A DNA stretch of 64,000 bases, taken from assembly GCA_005883585.1 (NCBI GenBank), contig VBFD01000123.1, positions 1-64,000 on the forward strand, written 5' to 3'. Shown here one piece after another: positions 15,635 to 22,914 of the stretch. The translations under genes were made by a program, and so were the position numbers. Position 1 is the first letter of the stretch, and each line of letters opens with the position of its first letter. The stretch comes from UBA10449 sp005883585 (GTDB taxonomy: Bacteria > Chloroflexota > Dormibacteria > Dormibacterales > Dormibacteraceae). The notes under the pieces were generated by a model. It worked only from the letters and a program-made list of their open reading frames with translations, did no database searches and was not told where the DNA came from.

Positions 15635-17077
15635 ATGTCGATGGAAGATCACGAGCTCGGCATCGTTGGACTGGCGACCATGGGCATGAACCTGGCGCGC
15701 AATCTCGCGTCCCATGGCGTTCGTGTCGCGGTATTCAACCGCACACGCCAGCGGACCGATGAGTTCATGGCGTTGCACGGGGCCGAGGGCGACTTCCGGC
15801 CTGCGGCCACGCTCGAGGAGCTCGTCCAGGTTCTCACTCCGCCGCGGGCGATCCTCCTGATGGTCAAGGCGGGCGCGCCGGTCGATGAGGGCATCGATGC
15901 GCTGTCGATGCTGCTGGAGCCGGGTGACACGCTCATCGATGGCGGCAATTCGCTGTTCCATGACACGCGCCGCCGAGCAGCTGCCGCCGCGCGGGCGGGC
16001 CTGGGCTTCCTGGGTATGGGCGTGTCCGGCGGCGAGGAAGGCGCGCTGCTCGGCCCGAGCCTGATGCCGGGCGGTTCGCGCGAATCCTATGAGCACGTCG
16101 CGGAGATGCTGAACGCGATCGCAGCCAAGGTCGATGGCGTTCCGTGCTGCACCTACATCGGGCCCGACGGCGCCGGGCACTTCGTCAAGATGGTCCACAA
16201 CGGAATTGAGTACGCGGACATCCAGCTGATCGCTGAGAGCTACGACTTGCTGAGGTCCGCGCTTGGTCTCACTCCGCCCGAGTTGGCCTCGATCTTTCGT
16301 GAGTGGAACGAAGGCCGGCTGCAGTCGTATCTGATCGAGATCACAGCCAACGTCCTCGCCAAGAGCTCTGACTCGAACGGGGCCCTGGTCGATGCGATCG
16401 AGGACGAGGCCGAGCAGAAAGGCACAGGGCGCTGGACGAGCGAATCGGCCCTCGAGCTCGGCGTGCCGCTGACGGGGATCACCGAAGCGGTGTTCGCGCG
16501 CGTCCTATCGAGCCAGAAAGCGGAGCGGGTGACAGCAGCCGGTATCCTCGCCGGTCCGGCCGCCGGCCACGTCCACTACGACCGCGATATGGGGCTCGTC
16601 GACGACGTGAGGGACGCTCTGTACGCGGCCAAGATCGTCGCCTATGCGCAGGGATTCGAACACCTGCAGGCGGGATCGCGTGAATACGAATGGGGGCTCG
16701 ATCTCGGATCCCTTGCGACCATCTGGCGTGGCGGCTGCATCATCCGGGCCGCGTTCCTCGACCGCATCAAGGATGCGTACGTGCTGCAGCCAGACCTGCC
16801 GAACTTGATGCTCGCCCCGTTCTTCCAGGAGGCTCTCGCCTCGGGGCAGGACGCGTGGCGCCGCGTGGTCAAGACCGCCGTCGATCGCGGGGTGCCGATC
16901 CCGGCGTTCTCGTCATCGCTTGCCTACTACGACGGCTATCGGCGAGCGCGAGGACCGGCCAACCTCATCCAGGGACTGCGCGATTACTTCGGCGCCCACA
17001 CCTACCACCGTATCGACCGAGAAGGCGCTTTCCACACCAGATGGGCCCAGGACGGGGCTGAGGTGAAAACCGACTAG
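15635..17077 (+). CDS. gnd: 6-phosphogluconate dehydrogenase, decarboxylating
   Basis: Oxidative pentose phosphate pathway: 6-phosphogluconate to ribulose 5-phosphate, CO2 and NAD(P)H. About 480 aa, the long form. GLATMGMNLARNLASHG near residue 12 binds the cofactor; DGGNSLFHDTRRR, GVSGGEEGALLGPSLMPGG and HFVKMVHNGIEYADIQLI are catalytic and substrate motifs in order; YHRIDREGAFHTRW closes the protein. Met codons at 15623, 15635 and 15641 are possible; 15635 is preferred because 15623 overlaps the -10 box. Confidence 0.96.
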   Translation: MSMEDHELGIVGLATMGMNLARNLASHGVRVAVFNRTRQRTDEFMALHGAEGDFRPAATLEELVQVLTPPRAILLMVKAGAPVDEGIDALSMLLEPGDTLIDGGNSLFHDTRRRAAAAARAGLGFLGMGVSGGEEGALLGPSLMPGGSRESYEHVAEMLNAIAAKVDGVPCCTYIGPDGAGHFVKMVHNGIEYADIQLIAESYDLLRSALGLTPPELASIFREWNEGRLQSYLIEITANVLAKSSDSNGALVDAIEDEAEQKGTGRWTSESALELGVPLTGITEAVFARVLSSQKAERVTAAGILAGPAAGHVHYDRDMGLVDDVRDALYAAKIVAYAQGFEHLQAGSREYEWGLDLGSLATIWRGGCIIRAAFLDRIKDAYVLQPDLPNLMLAPFFQEALASGQDAWRRVVKTAVDRGVPIPAFSSSLAYYDGYRRARGPANLIQGLRDYFGAHTYHRIDREGAFHTRWAQDGAEVKTD

Positions 17078-17084
17078 CGGCTGA

Positions 17085-18053
17085 CTACGGAACGTTGCCG
17101 GCGAGGATCGTGCCGAGAACCTCGGGGTCGATGTTCCCGCCGGAGACGATCGCGACATGACGTCCAGGACCGGCCAGGCCTTTCAGCGCCGCCGCCACCG
17201 CAGCCCCGGCGGCCCCTTCGGCGACGATCGCCGCATGAACGACGAGGTGACGGATGGCGGCTGCCACCTCCGCCAGGTTCACGACCAGGGATCCCGCGAG
17301 CAGTCGCGATGCCGGCGGCCACATCTCCGGCAGCACGATCGGCCCCCCAATGCCGTCCACGAACGAAGCCACGCGCGGAAACGGCACCGGGCCGCCCGCG
17401 GCAAAAGCGGCGGCGAGTGGCGCGGCCGTATCCACCTCGCAGCCGAAGACGCGAACCTCCGGGCGGAGGCTTCTGATCGCGGTCGCGATGCCGCAGCTCA
17501 GCCCGCCGCCGCCGAAGGGGATAAGCACGGTGTTGACATCTGGAAGGTCCTCGAGGATCTCCAGCCCGATCGTGCCGTTGCCGGCCATGACGTCCACGTC
17601 GCTCACGGGATGGATGAAATGAGCCGGCTCCAGCGGCGCATAGCGATGCTCCACCAGAACGTTCCACCAATCGCCGTAGGGCACCGAGATCGTTTCCGCG
17701 CCCAGGCGCTGGATCGCTTCGAGCTTGGAGTGGGGCGCACCCTCTGGGACGACGGCGGTGCATCGAACGCCGAGCCGCCGCGCATTCCAGGCGACACCCT
17801 GCGCCATGTTCCCCGCGCTGGCGGTGTACACGCCTGTTTGCAGCGAAGCCTCATCGAGCCTCGAGATCGCGTTGCCGGAGCCGCGAACCTTGAAGGAACG
17901 GATCGGCTGCAGGTTCTCCAACTTGAGGTACAGCTCGCCGGTGCCTCCGTCGTCGAGGCGGATCAGCGGCGTGCGAGGGACGATGCCGTCCAGGCGCTTG
18001 CGGGCGTCCTGGACGTCTTCGAGAGTGATCGAGTTCGGCTCGCGGTCGCTCAA
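17085..18053 (-). CDS. PLP-dependent threonine/serine dehydratase-like enzyme
   Basis: 322 aa, fold type II PLP enzyme. SFKVRGSGNAI near residue 53 carries the PLP lysine, ASAGNMAQGVAW near 80 is the substrate/phosphate loop, and IPFGGGGLSCGIATAI near 178 holds the cofactor phosphate. There is no C-terminal ACT regulatory domain, so it resembles the catabolic/short type or serine racemase-like enzymes rather than full IlvA. The ATG overlaps the stop of the upstream small membrane protein by 4 nt. Confidence 0.85.
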   Translation of the reverse strand: MSDREPNSITLEDVQDARKRLDGIVPRTPLIRLDDGGTGELYLKLENLQPIRSFKVRGSGNAISRLDEASLQTGVYTASAGNMAQGVAWNARRLGVRCTAVVPEGAPHSKLEAIQRLGAETISVPYGDWWNVLVEHRYAPLEPAHFIHPVSDVDVMAGNGTIGLEILEDLPDVNTVLIPFGGGGLSCGIATAIRSLRPEVRVFGCEVDTAAPLAAAFAAGGPVPFPRVASFVDGIGGPIVLPEMWPPASRLLAGSLVVNLAEVAAAIRHLVVHAAIVAEGAAGAAVAAALKGLAGPGRHVAIVSGGNIDPEVLGTILAGNVP

Positions 18054-18334
18054 GGCTTCGCGGCCGGCGGTGATACGGGATCCTGGGCGAAAAGAAGAAA
18101 TGCGAGCGCGAGCACGACCCCGACCGCAACCGGGCCGTAATCGGCGATCCAGCCTTGAGGGAACGCGACCCGGATGACGGCGTCGCTGACGATGTAGATG
18201 GCGGCCAACACCAGCACGATGCGGAGCCTGCGGGCGGCAAGCCGGAGCTGCTGCCGGATTCCGCCCGGCCGGATGGAGAGGACGGTCAGGCTGAGCCCGA
18301 CCAGCAGGATCAACCCGAACAGGAACGCCCTCAC
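18050..18334 (-). CDS. small membrane protein
   Basis: 94 aa with three hydrophobic segments (FLFGLILLVGLSLTVLSI, IVLVLAAIYIVSDAVI, PVAVGVVLALAFLLFA). Unknown function. Lies between the GSA-aminomutase-like gene (20 bp away) and the dehydratase, which it overlaps by 4 nt, so the three probably form one transcript. Confidence 0.65.
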   Translation of the reverse strand: MRAFLFGLILLVGLSLTVLSIRPGGIRQQLRLAARRLRIVLVLAAIYIVSDAVIRVAFPQGWIADYGPVAVGVVLALAFLLFAQDPVSPPAAKP

Positions 18335-18354
18335 ACTTTCACGCGCTCAGGCGC

Positions 18355-19587
18355 TCAGGAGCGGAGGTCTCGCGCCATCTCCGCGAAGTTGTCCACGTAG
18401 CGCTGCATGTCGTCGGCCGAATGCTGGACCGACAGCGTCCAGTTCTCCTCCGCGCCGGGAGCCATGAGCACGCCCCGGTTGCACTGGTAGAGCCAGCTCA
18501 GGTAGGCGAAGGACTTGTCGATCTCGAGGTAGTCGCGGTAGTTGCGCACTCGCTGGGCGCGATAAGTGATGCCGCCTCGTGCGCCGAGTGTGATCACGTG
18601 AAACGGGAGCTCGTGGTCTGCGATCACCTCATCCAGGCCACCCTGGACGGTCTCGGCCAGAGCGTCGAAATGTGCATATGCGGATGCATCGAGGATGTCG
18701 TAGAGCGTGACCCTTGACGCCGCCATCGTCAGAGGGTTGCCGTTGAAGGTGCCCATCTGCGCGACCCTTTTTTCCTCGATCACCGACATCACGTTGGCCG
18801 TGCCGCCGACCGCGCCGCAAGGGAGCCCGCCGCCGATCGCCTTGGCGAGGGCGATGAGGTCGGGGGTGACGCCGAATCGTTCGGTCGCGCCGCCGGCCGC
18901 GATGGTGATGCCAGTTTTGACCTCGTCGAAGATGAGTAACGCGCCGTGGCGCTGGGCCACGTCGCGAAGGCCGGCCAGGTAGCCGGGCGGGATGCCTTCG
19001 CTCTGCGGCACCGACGCAGGTGCGTCCGCCGGACCCATCAGCTCAGGCGGCGGCTCGACCGACACCATGAGCGCGTCGTGGTGACCGTGATACGACGCCT
19101 CCATCTTGATGAGCCTCTGGCGGCCGGTGAAGCCGCGCGCGATCCTCACCGCGTCCAGGGTCGATTCGGTTCCCGAGTTGGTGAATCGCCACTGGGGCAA
19201 GCCGAACCGGCGTGCGAGCTCGCGGGCCACCTGCAGGTCGTCAGGCGTCGGCTGAGCGAAGTGGGAGCCGAGCGCGATCCTCTGACTCACCGCGTCCACG
19301 ATCTTCGGGTGGGCGTGCCCGACCACCATCACCCCGAAGCCGTTGTGGAAGTCGACGTACTCGTTGCCGTCCACGTCCCAGACCCTGCTGCCCTTGCCCC
19401 GTTCCATGAACACCGGCTGCGGCGCCGCGTCCTGGAATGACGAGGGGACGCCCCTGGGCATGACCTCGCGGGCCTCTTGCCACAGCTTCTGGGAGCGCGG
19501 CCGGGCCTGCTTGAACTTGTCTTCCTCGCGCGCGATCAGCTCTTTGACGCGGTCTGTCGAAACTTGACGCGCGGTGGGCGTGCTCAT
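18355..19587 (-). CDS. glutamate-1-semialdehyde aminomutase-like class III aminotransferase, internally shortened
   Basis: 410 aa. Class III aminotransferase motifs are present: NSGTESTLDAVRIARGFTGR, SYHGHHDALMVS, LIFDEVKTG (near 220), ALAKAIGGGLPCGAVGG with the PLP lysine, and MGTFNGNPLTMAAS. Between SVPQSEGIP and PGYLAGLRD (junction near 18979-18996) the roughly 45 residues that normally include the V-x-x-EP strand are absent, and the reading frame is kept. The enzyme may be inactive, or this may be a deletion in the source assembly. It may be HemL of the heme pathway, since hemL is missing from the heme operon, or a related aminotransferase. Confidence 0.75.
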   Translation of the reverse strand: MSTPTARQVSTDRVKELIAREEDKFKQARPRSQKLWQEAREVMPRGVPSSFQDAAPQPVFMERGKGSRVWDVDGNEYVDFHNGFGVMVVGHAHPKIVDAVSQRIALGSHFAQPTPDDLQVARELARRFGLPQWRFTNSGTESTLDAVRIARGFTGRQRLIKMEASYHGHHDALMVSVEPPPELMGPADAPASVPQSEGIPPGYLAGLRDVAQRHGALLIFDEVKTGITIAAGGATERFGVTPDLIALAKAIGGGLPCGAVGGTANVMSVIEEKRVAQMGTFNGNPLTMAASRVTLYDILDASAYAHFDALAETVQGGLDEVIADHELPFHVITLGARGGITYRAQRVRNYRDYLEIDKSFAYLSWLYQCNRGVLMAPGAEENWTLSVQHSADDMQRYVDNFAEMARDLRS

Positions 19588-19617
19588 CGCTAGATCCCTC
19601 CCCGAACTAAGGCCAGC

Positions 19618-19646
19618 TTGACACCGGTTGCCCCTGGCTCTCTAAT
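19618..19646 (+). promoter_or_regulatory. sigma-70-type promoter for the CPBP protease gene
   Basis: TTGACA (19618-19623), 17-nt spacer, TCTAAT (19641-19646). Transcription would start near 19653, giving a leader of about 70 nt before ATG 19726. The 138-bp gap 19588-19725 holds nothing else recognisable. Confidence 0.6.
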
Positions 19647-19725
19647 TGTCGCGATTTCACGGTTCCTTAACTTTGCCGGGAGGGACTTCCAGTCGCTCGT
19701 GACGGAGTTCCTCGACCGGGCCTAG

Positions 19726-20637
19726 ATGCTGGCGCGAGCGTCCGCACTCGTGCGCGACCATCCGCTGCTGACCCCGCTCTTAATCGTCTCTGCGGCGATC
19801 AACGTGCTTGCCGGCATATTCGTGTACACGCCGTGGCTCGCCCCGGTCAATCTGCTTCTTCTGGTTGCGTACGTTTCGGTGATCCACTTCGCGACTCGCG
19901 GACGGCAATTGGCCATGCCCGATGCTCGGCCGCCGAACGCTCGCTCGCGCGATTTCGGCTTGGCAGTAACAGTGGCCGTCCTGCAGCTCGCAGCCGTCGC
20001 AGTCGTGTGGTTCTTGATCATTCCGCACGGTCTGCCCAAGGCGTGGGCTGCCGACTTGAAAGCCGCCGGCCTTCCAACACTCATAGCTGGGAAGGCCGCA
20101 AACGTCGCTCTCACGATCCCACTCCTGTTGTTGCCCACATTGGTTGCGGTGGCGTGTTTCCGGGTCCGCGCCCGCGAGGTGGGCCTGACCGTGCTTCCCC
20201 GGGACCTTGCCTTGGGGGTCGGATTGGCCGCCATGGGTGTCGGCCTGGCCCTGGTTTCCGTGGCTGCAGGCGGCAGACCTGGGCTCCTCTGGCAGTCGGC
20301 TTCGCTTCCGGTCGTGGCGGTCACGACCGCGCTCCAGTCCCTCTCCAACGGCGTGCCTGAGGAGCTCGCTTTTCGAGGCGTGATCTTCGGCCGTCTGATG
20401 CCCTGGCTTGGCCGGCCGGGGAACAGCCTGGCTCTCTCCGCGATGGTCTGGGGTCTTTTCCACGTGCCCATGCTCGTCGTGGGTTCAGGCCTTCCGATCT
20501 GGGTGGCGCCTTTTATCGGACTTTTTGGAGCACTCCAAGGACTCGTGTACGGCTACCTCTTCTATCGGACCCGATCGATATGGCCGGGAGCCATCTGGCA
20601 CACGTCGAACACCAGTCTTGGCCTGATCTTTCTCTAG
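19726..20637 (+). CDS. CPBP-family intramembrane glutamic protease
   Basis: 303 aa, about eight hydrophobic segments. The catalytic motifs of the CAAX/CPBP (ABI) family are present: EELAFRG near residue 211, FHVP near 245 and HTSN near 295 with the final His and Asn. An in-frame TAG directly precedes the ATG, so the start is fixed. It ends inside the 5' edge of the TPP riboswitch that governs the next gene. Substrate unknown; members act in prenyl-protein processing, bacteriocin self-immunity or signal processing. Confidence 0.87.
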   Translation: MLARASALVRDHPLLTPLLIVSAAINVLAGIFVYTPWLAPVNLLLLVAYVSVIHFATRGRQLAMPDARPPNARSRDFGLAVTVAVLQLAAVAVVWFLIIPHGLPKAWAADLKAAGLPTLIAGKAANVALTIPLLLLPTLVAVACFRVRAREVGLTVLPRDLALGVGLAAMGVGLALVSVAAGGRPGLLWQSASLPVVAVTTALQSLSNGVPEELAFRGVIFGRLMPWLGRPGNSLALSAMVWGLFHVPMLVVGSGLPIWVAPFIGLFGALQGLVYGYLFYRTRSIWPGAIWHTSNTSLGLIFL

Positions 20638-20639
20638 AA

Positions 20640-20732
20640 TCGAACCAGCGGGAGCCAGGTAAAGGCTGAGAGGGCGCATGGCGCCGACCGCAAGAACCTG
20701 AACTGGGTAATGCCAGCGGAGGGAGAGTTTGA
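20640..20732 (+). promoter_or_regulatory. TPP riboswitch (THI element)
   Basis: Canonical THI-box blocks in order: GGAGCC with GGCTGAGA (P2/J2-3), a GC-rich P3 (GGGCGCATGGCGCC), AACCTGAACTGGGTAATGCC and AGCGGAGGGAG. P1 forms between TCGAAC (20640-20645) and GTTTGA (20727-20732). The ribosome binding site GGAGG (20718-20722) lies in the conserved 3' core and the TTG start (20729) lies inside the 3' strand of P1, so ligand binding should directly hide the initiation region. Upstream it overlaps the end of the protease gene. Confidence 0.95.
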
Positions 20733-22108
20733 GCAACGTTGCCGCTCGTAGCGTCGAATCCGACGTCTTCGGAAAGGTGGAGACGCATGGCATCGACGCG
20801 ATCCCGGCCGCGGAACGACATGGCCGCCCGCGTGAGCTCGGATTCCTGTGGGCCGGCGCCTTCACCAACTACGCGAGCCTCTTCACCGCGAGCCTGCTCA
20901 CGACCTATTACGGCCTGGGCGTGTGGGACGGGCTCGCTGCGACGATCCTCGGCACCGTCGCGGCGGCGCTGATTCTCGGCCTCCTCAGCAACACAGGTCC
21001 TAGAAGCGGCCAGCCCCAGATCGTATTCACGCGGACCATCTTCGGCCGGCGCGGGTCCTACGTCGGGGCGGCGCTCACTCTGTTTCTGGCGATCGGCTGG
21101 TTCGCGGTGGATTGTGTGATCGCGGCCCAGGCCGGCGCTCAGCTCTTAGGCGGCGGAAACCGCGCCATCACCTTCGGTCTCGTCATCCTGATCGCCGCGG
21201 TCAGCGTGGCCGTGGCGGTGTACGGCCACCGCACGATCAAAGTCCTCGAGACGTACGGCGCGGTGATTTTCGTCGCGCTGGCGGCTGTCCTTTTCGTGCT
21301 GCTGGCGCCCCAGTTTCATTGGGGGCAGGGCCCGTCGGTGTCGGGCGCCGACTATCCCGGCGCGTTCGTCCTTGGGTTCATGACGTGCTTCGCGCTGGTC
21401 GCCTCCTGGTACCCGTTCGCAAGCGACTACTCGCGCTATCTCCCCGCCTCCAGCCCAACACGTTCGGTCACGTTCTGGCCGATGGTGGGTGTCGTGGTGC
21501 CGATGGTTCTCCTCGGCCTATTTGGCCTGCTGCTGCCGACCATCGACGCGAAGCTCGCTTCCGGGCAGGGCGTCCTGGCTGTCATCAGCACGCATGCACC
21601 GGTGTGGGTCGCCGTGCCGTTCTTCGTCTTTGTGGTCGTCGGCGAGATCTGGGCCAACTACCTCGACGTCTACACGGCGGGCCTGGTGACGTTGACCATG
21701 GGCATCCGCTTGCAGCGATGGCAGACGGCGTTGGGATGCGGAATCCTCGGCACCGCGCTCGCGGCATATGCGGTGCTCGTGAGCGATCTGCACGTTGCGT
21801 ATGAGGACTTCCTGATCCTGACGTACCTCTGGGCGCCAGCGTGGGCCGCCGTCGTTCTTCTCAGCCTCTTCGTCTTCGAAGGCCGGGCGCGCGCGAGATT
21901 GGCGCTCGTCGCGTGGCTCGCGGGCGCCGCCTCGAGCCTGCTCTTCGTCAACTTCGACAACCTGTTCGGCAACCTGGTCTCGTCGCCACACTTCTTCAAC
22001 GACCGTCTCATCGGCGGACTGCATGGCGCCGACGTAAGCGGTCTCGTCAGCATCGCGGTCGCCGCTGCGGTGTACTGGGGCGGGCGCCGGCTCCAGCCGT
22101 CGCGATGA
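20729..22108 (+). CDS. cytX: NCS1-family permease, probable hydroxymethylpyrimidine transporter (CytX-like)
   Basis: 459 aa, about twelve membrane segments, of the cytosine/purine/thiamin-precursor (NCS1) family: LGFLWAGAFTNYASLFTAS near residue 40, GPRSGQPQIVFTRTIFGRRG near 90 and ASWYPFASDYSRYLP near 225. TPP riboswitch control and the following thiD identify thiamine-precursor (HMP) uptake as the likely role. TTG start in the riboswitch P1 helix with GGAGG 6 nt before. Overlaps thiD by 4 nt. Confidence 0.9.
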   Translation: MSNVAARSVESDVFGKVETHGIDAIPAAERHGRPRELGFLWAGAFTNYASLFTASLLTTYYGLGVWDGLAATILGTVAAALILGLLSNTGPRSGQPQIVFTRTIFGRRGSYVGAALTLFLAIGWFAVDCVIAAQAGAQLLGGGNRAITFGLVILIAAVSVAVAVYGHRTIKVLETYGAVIFVALAAVLFVLLAPQFHWGQGPSVSGADYPGAFVLGFMTCFALVASWYPFASDYSRYLPASSPTRSVTFWPMVGVVVPMVLLGLFGLLLPTIDAKLASGQGVLAVISTHAPVWVAVPFFVFVVVGEIWANYLDVYTAGLVTLTMGIRLQRWQTALGCGILGTALAAYAVLVSDLHVAYEDFLILTYLWAPAWAAVVLLSLFVFEGRARARLALVAWLAGAASSLLFVNFDNLFGNLVSSPHFFNDRLIGGLHGADVSGLVSIAVAAAVYWGGRRLQPSR

Positions 22109-22914
22109 AACTCCCGGTCGCGCTGACCATCGCCGGCTCGGATTCGGGCGGAGGCGCGGGCATCCAGGCCGACCTCAAGACGTTTGCCGCCTTTGGCGTA
22201 CACGGGACGTCCGCGGTCACCGCCATCACCGCGCAGAACACGCTGGCGGTGACCGAGATCCACGAGGTGCCAGTGCGGGTGATCCGCGCCCAGATCGATG
22301 CGGTGGTGGATGACATCGGTGTGCAGGCGGCGAAGACCGGGATGCTCGCCAGCTCGGAGATCATCAAGGCCGTGGCCACGGCGATCCGCGAACACGGCAT
22401 AGAGAAGCTCGTGGTCGACCCGGTCATGGTCGCCAAGGGTGGAGCGAGGCTGCTCCACAGCGACGCCATCGCGTCGCTTTATCGATACCTGCTCCCGGTC
22501 GCTCTCGTCGTCACGCCGAACATTCCAGAGGCGGAGGTGCTGCTGGGCCGATCCATCACGACCCTGGACGATCGGCGCCACGCCGCGCTCGACCTCGTCG
22601 CACTCGGGCCACGTGTGGCCGTGGTCAAGGGCGGTCACGCAGGCACCGAAGACCTCGCCATCGACGTCTACTGGGACGGCGTCGACCTGGTCGAGCTGAA
22701 GGGCCGCCGTATCCACACCAAGAACACCCACGGAAGCGGCTGCGTGTTCTCGGCCGCCATTGCCGCGGGCCTCGCCAAAGGCCAGACACCGTTGGAGGCT
22801 GTGCAGGCCGCCAAGATTTTCATCGCCGGCGCCATCGAGCACTCGCTGGACGTCGGAAAGGGCCACGGTCCGGTCAACCCGATGTTCGAAGCGCGACCTG
22901 ACCCCGAAAACTAG
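22105..22914 (+). CDS. thiD: hydroxymethylpyrimidine / phosphomethylpyrimidine kinase
   Basis: Phosphorylates HMP twice for thiamine synthesis. 269 aa. TIAGSDSGGGAGIQADLKTF (residues 8-27) is the N-terminal substrate loop, DPVMVAKGGARLL near 112 and NTHGSGCVFSAAIAA near 208 form the nucleotide/anion-hole region with the catalytic Cys-adjacent motif. ATG overlaps the permease stop (ATGA), so it is co-translated under the same riboswitch. Its stop shares the palindrome CTAG with the stop of the convergent regulator. Confidence 0.96.
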   Translation: MKLPVALTIAGSDSGGGAGIQADLKTFAAFGVHGTSAVTAITAQNTLAVTEIHEVPVRVIRAQIDAVVDDIGVQAAKTGMLASSEIIKAVATAIREHGIEKLVVDPVMVAKGGARLLHSDAIASLYRYLLPVALVVTPNIPEAEVLLGRSITTLDDRRHAALDLVALGPRVAVVKGGHAGTEDLAIDVYWDGVDLVELKGRRIHTKNTHGSGCVFSAAIAAGLAKGQTPLEAVQAAKIFIAGAIEHSLDVGKGHGPVNPMFEARPDPEN

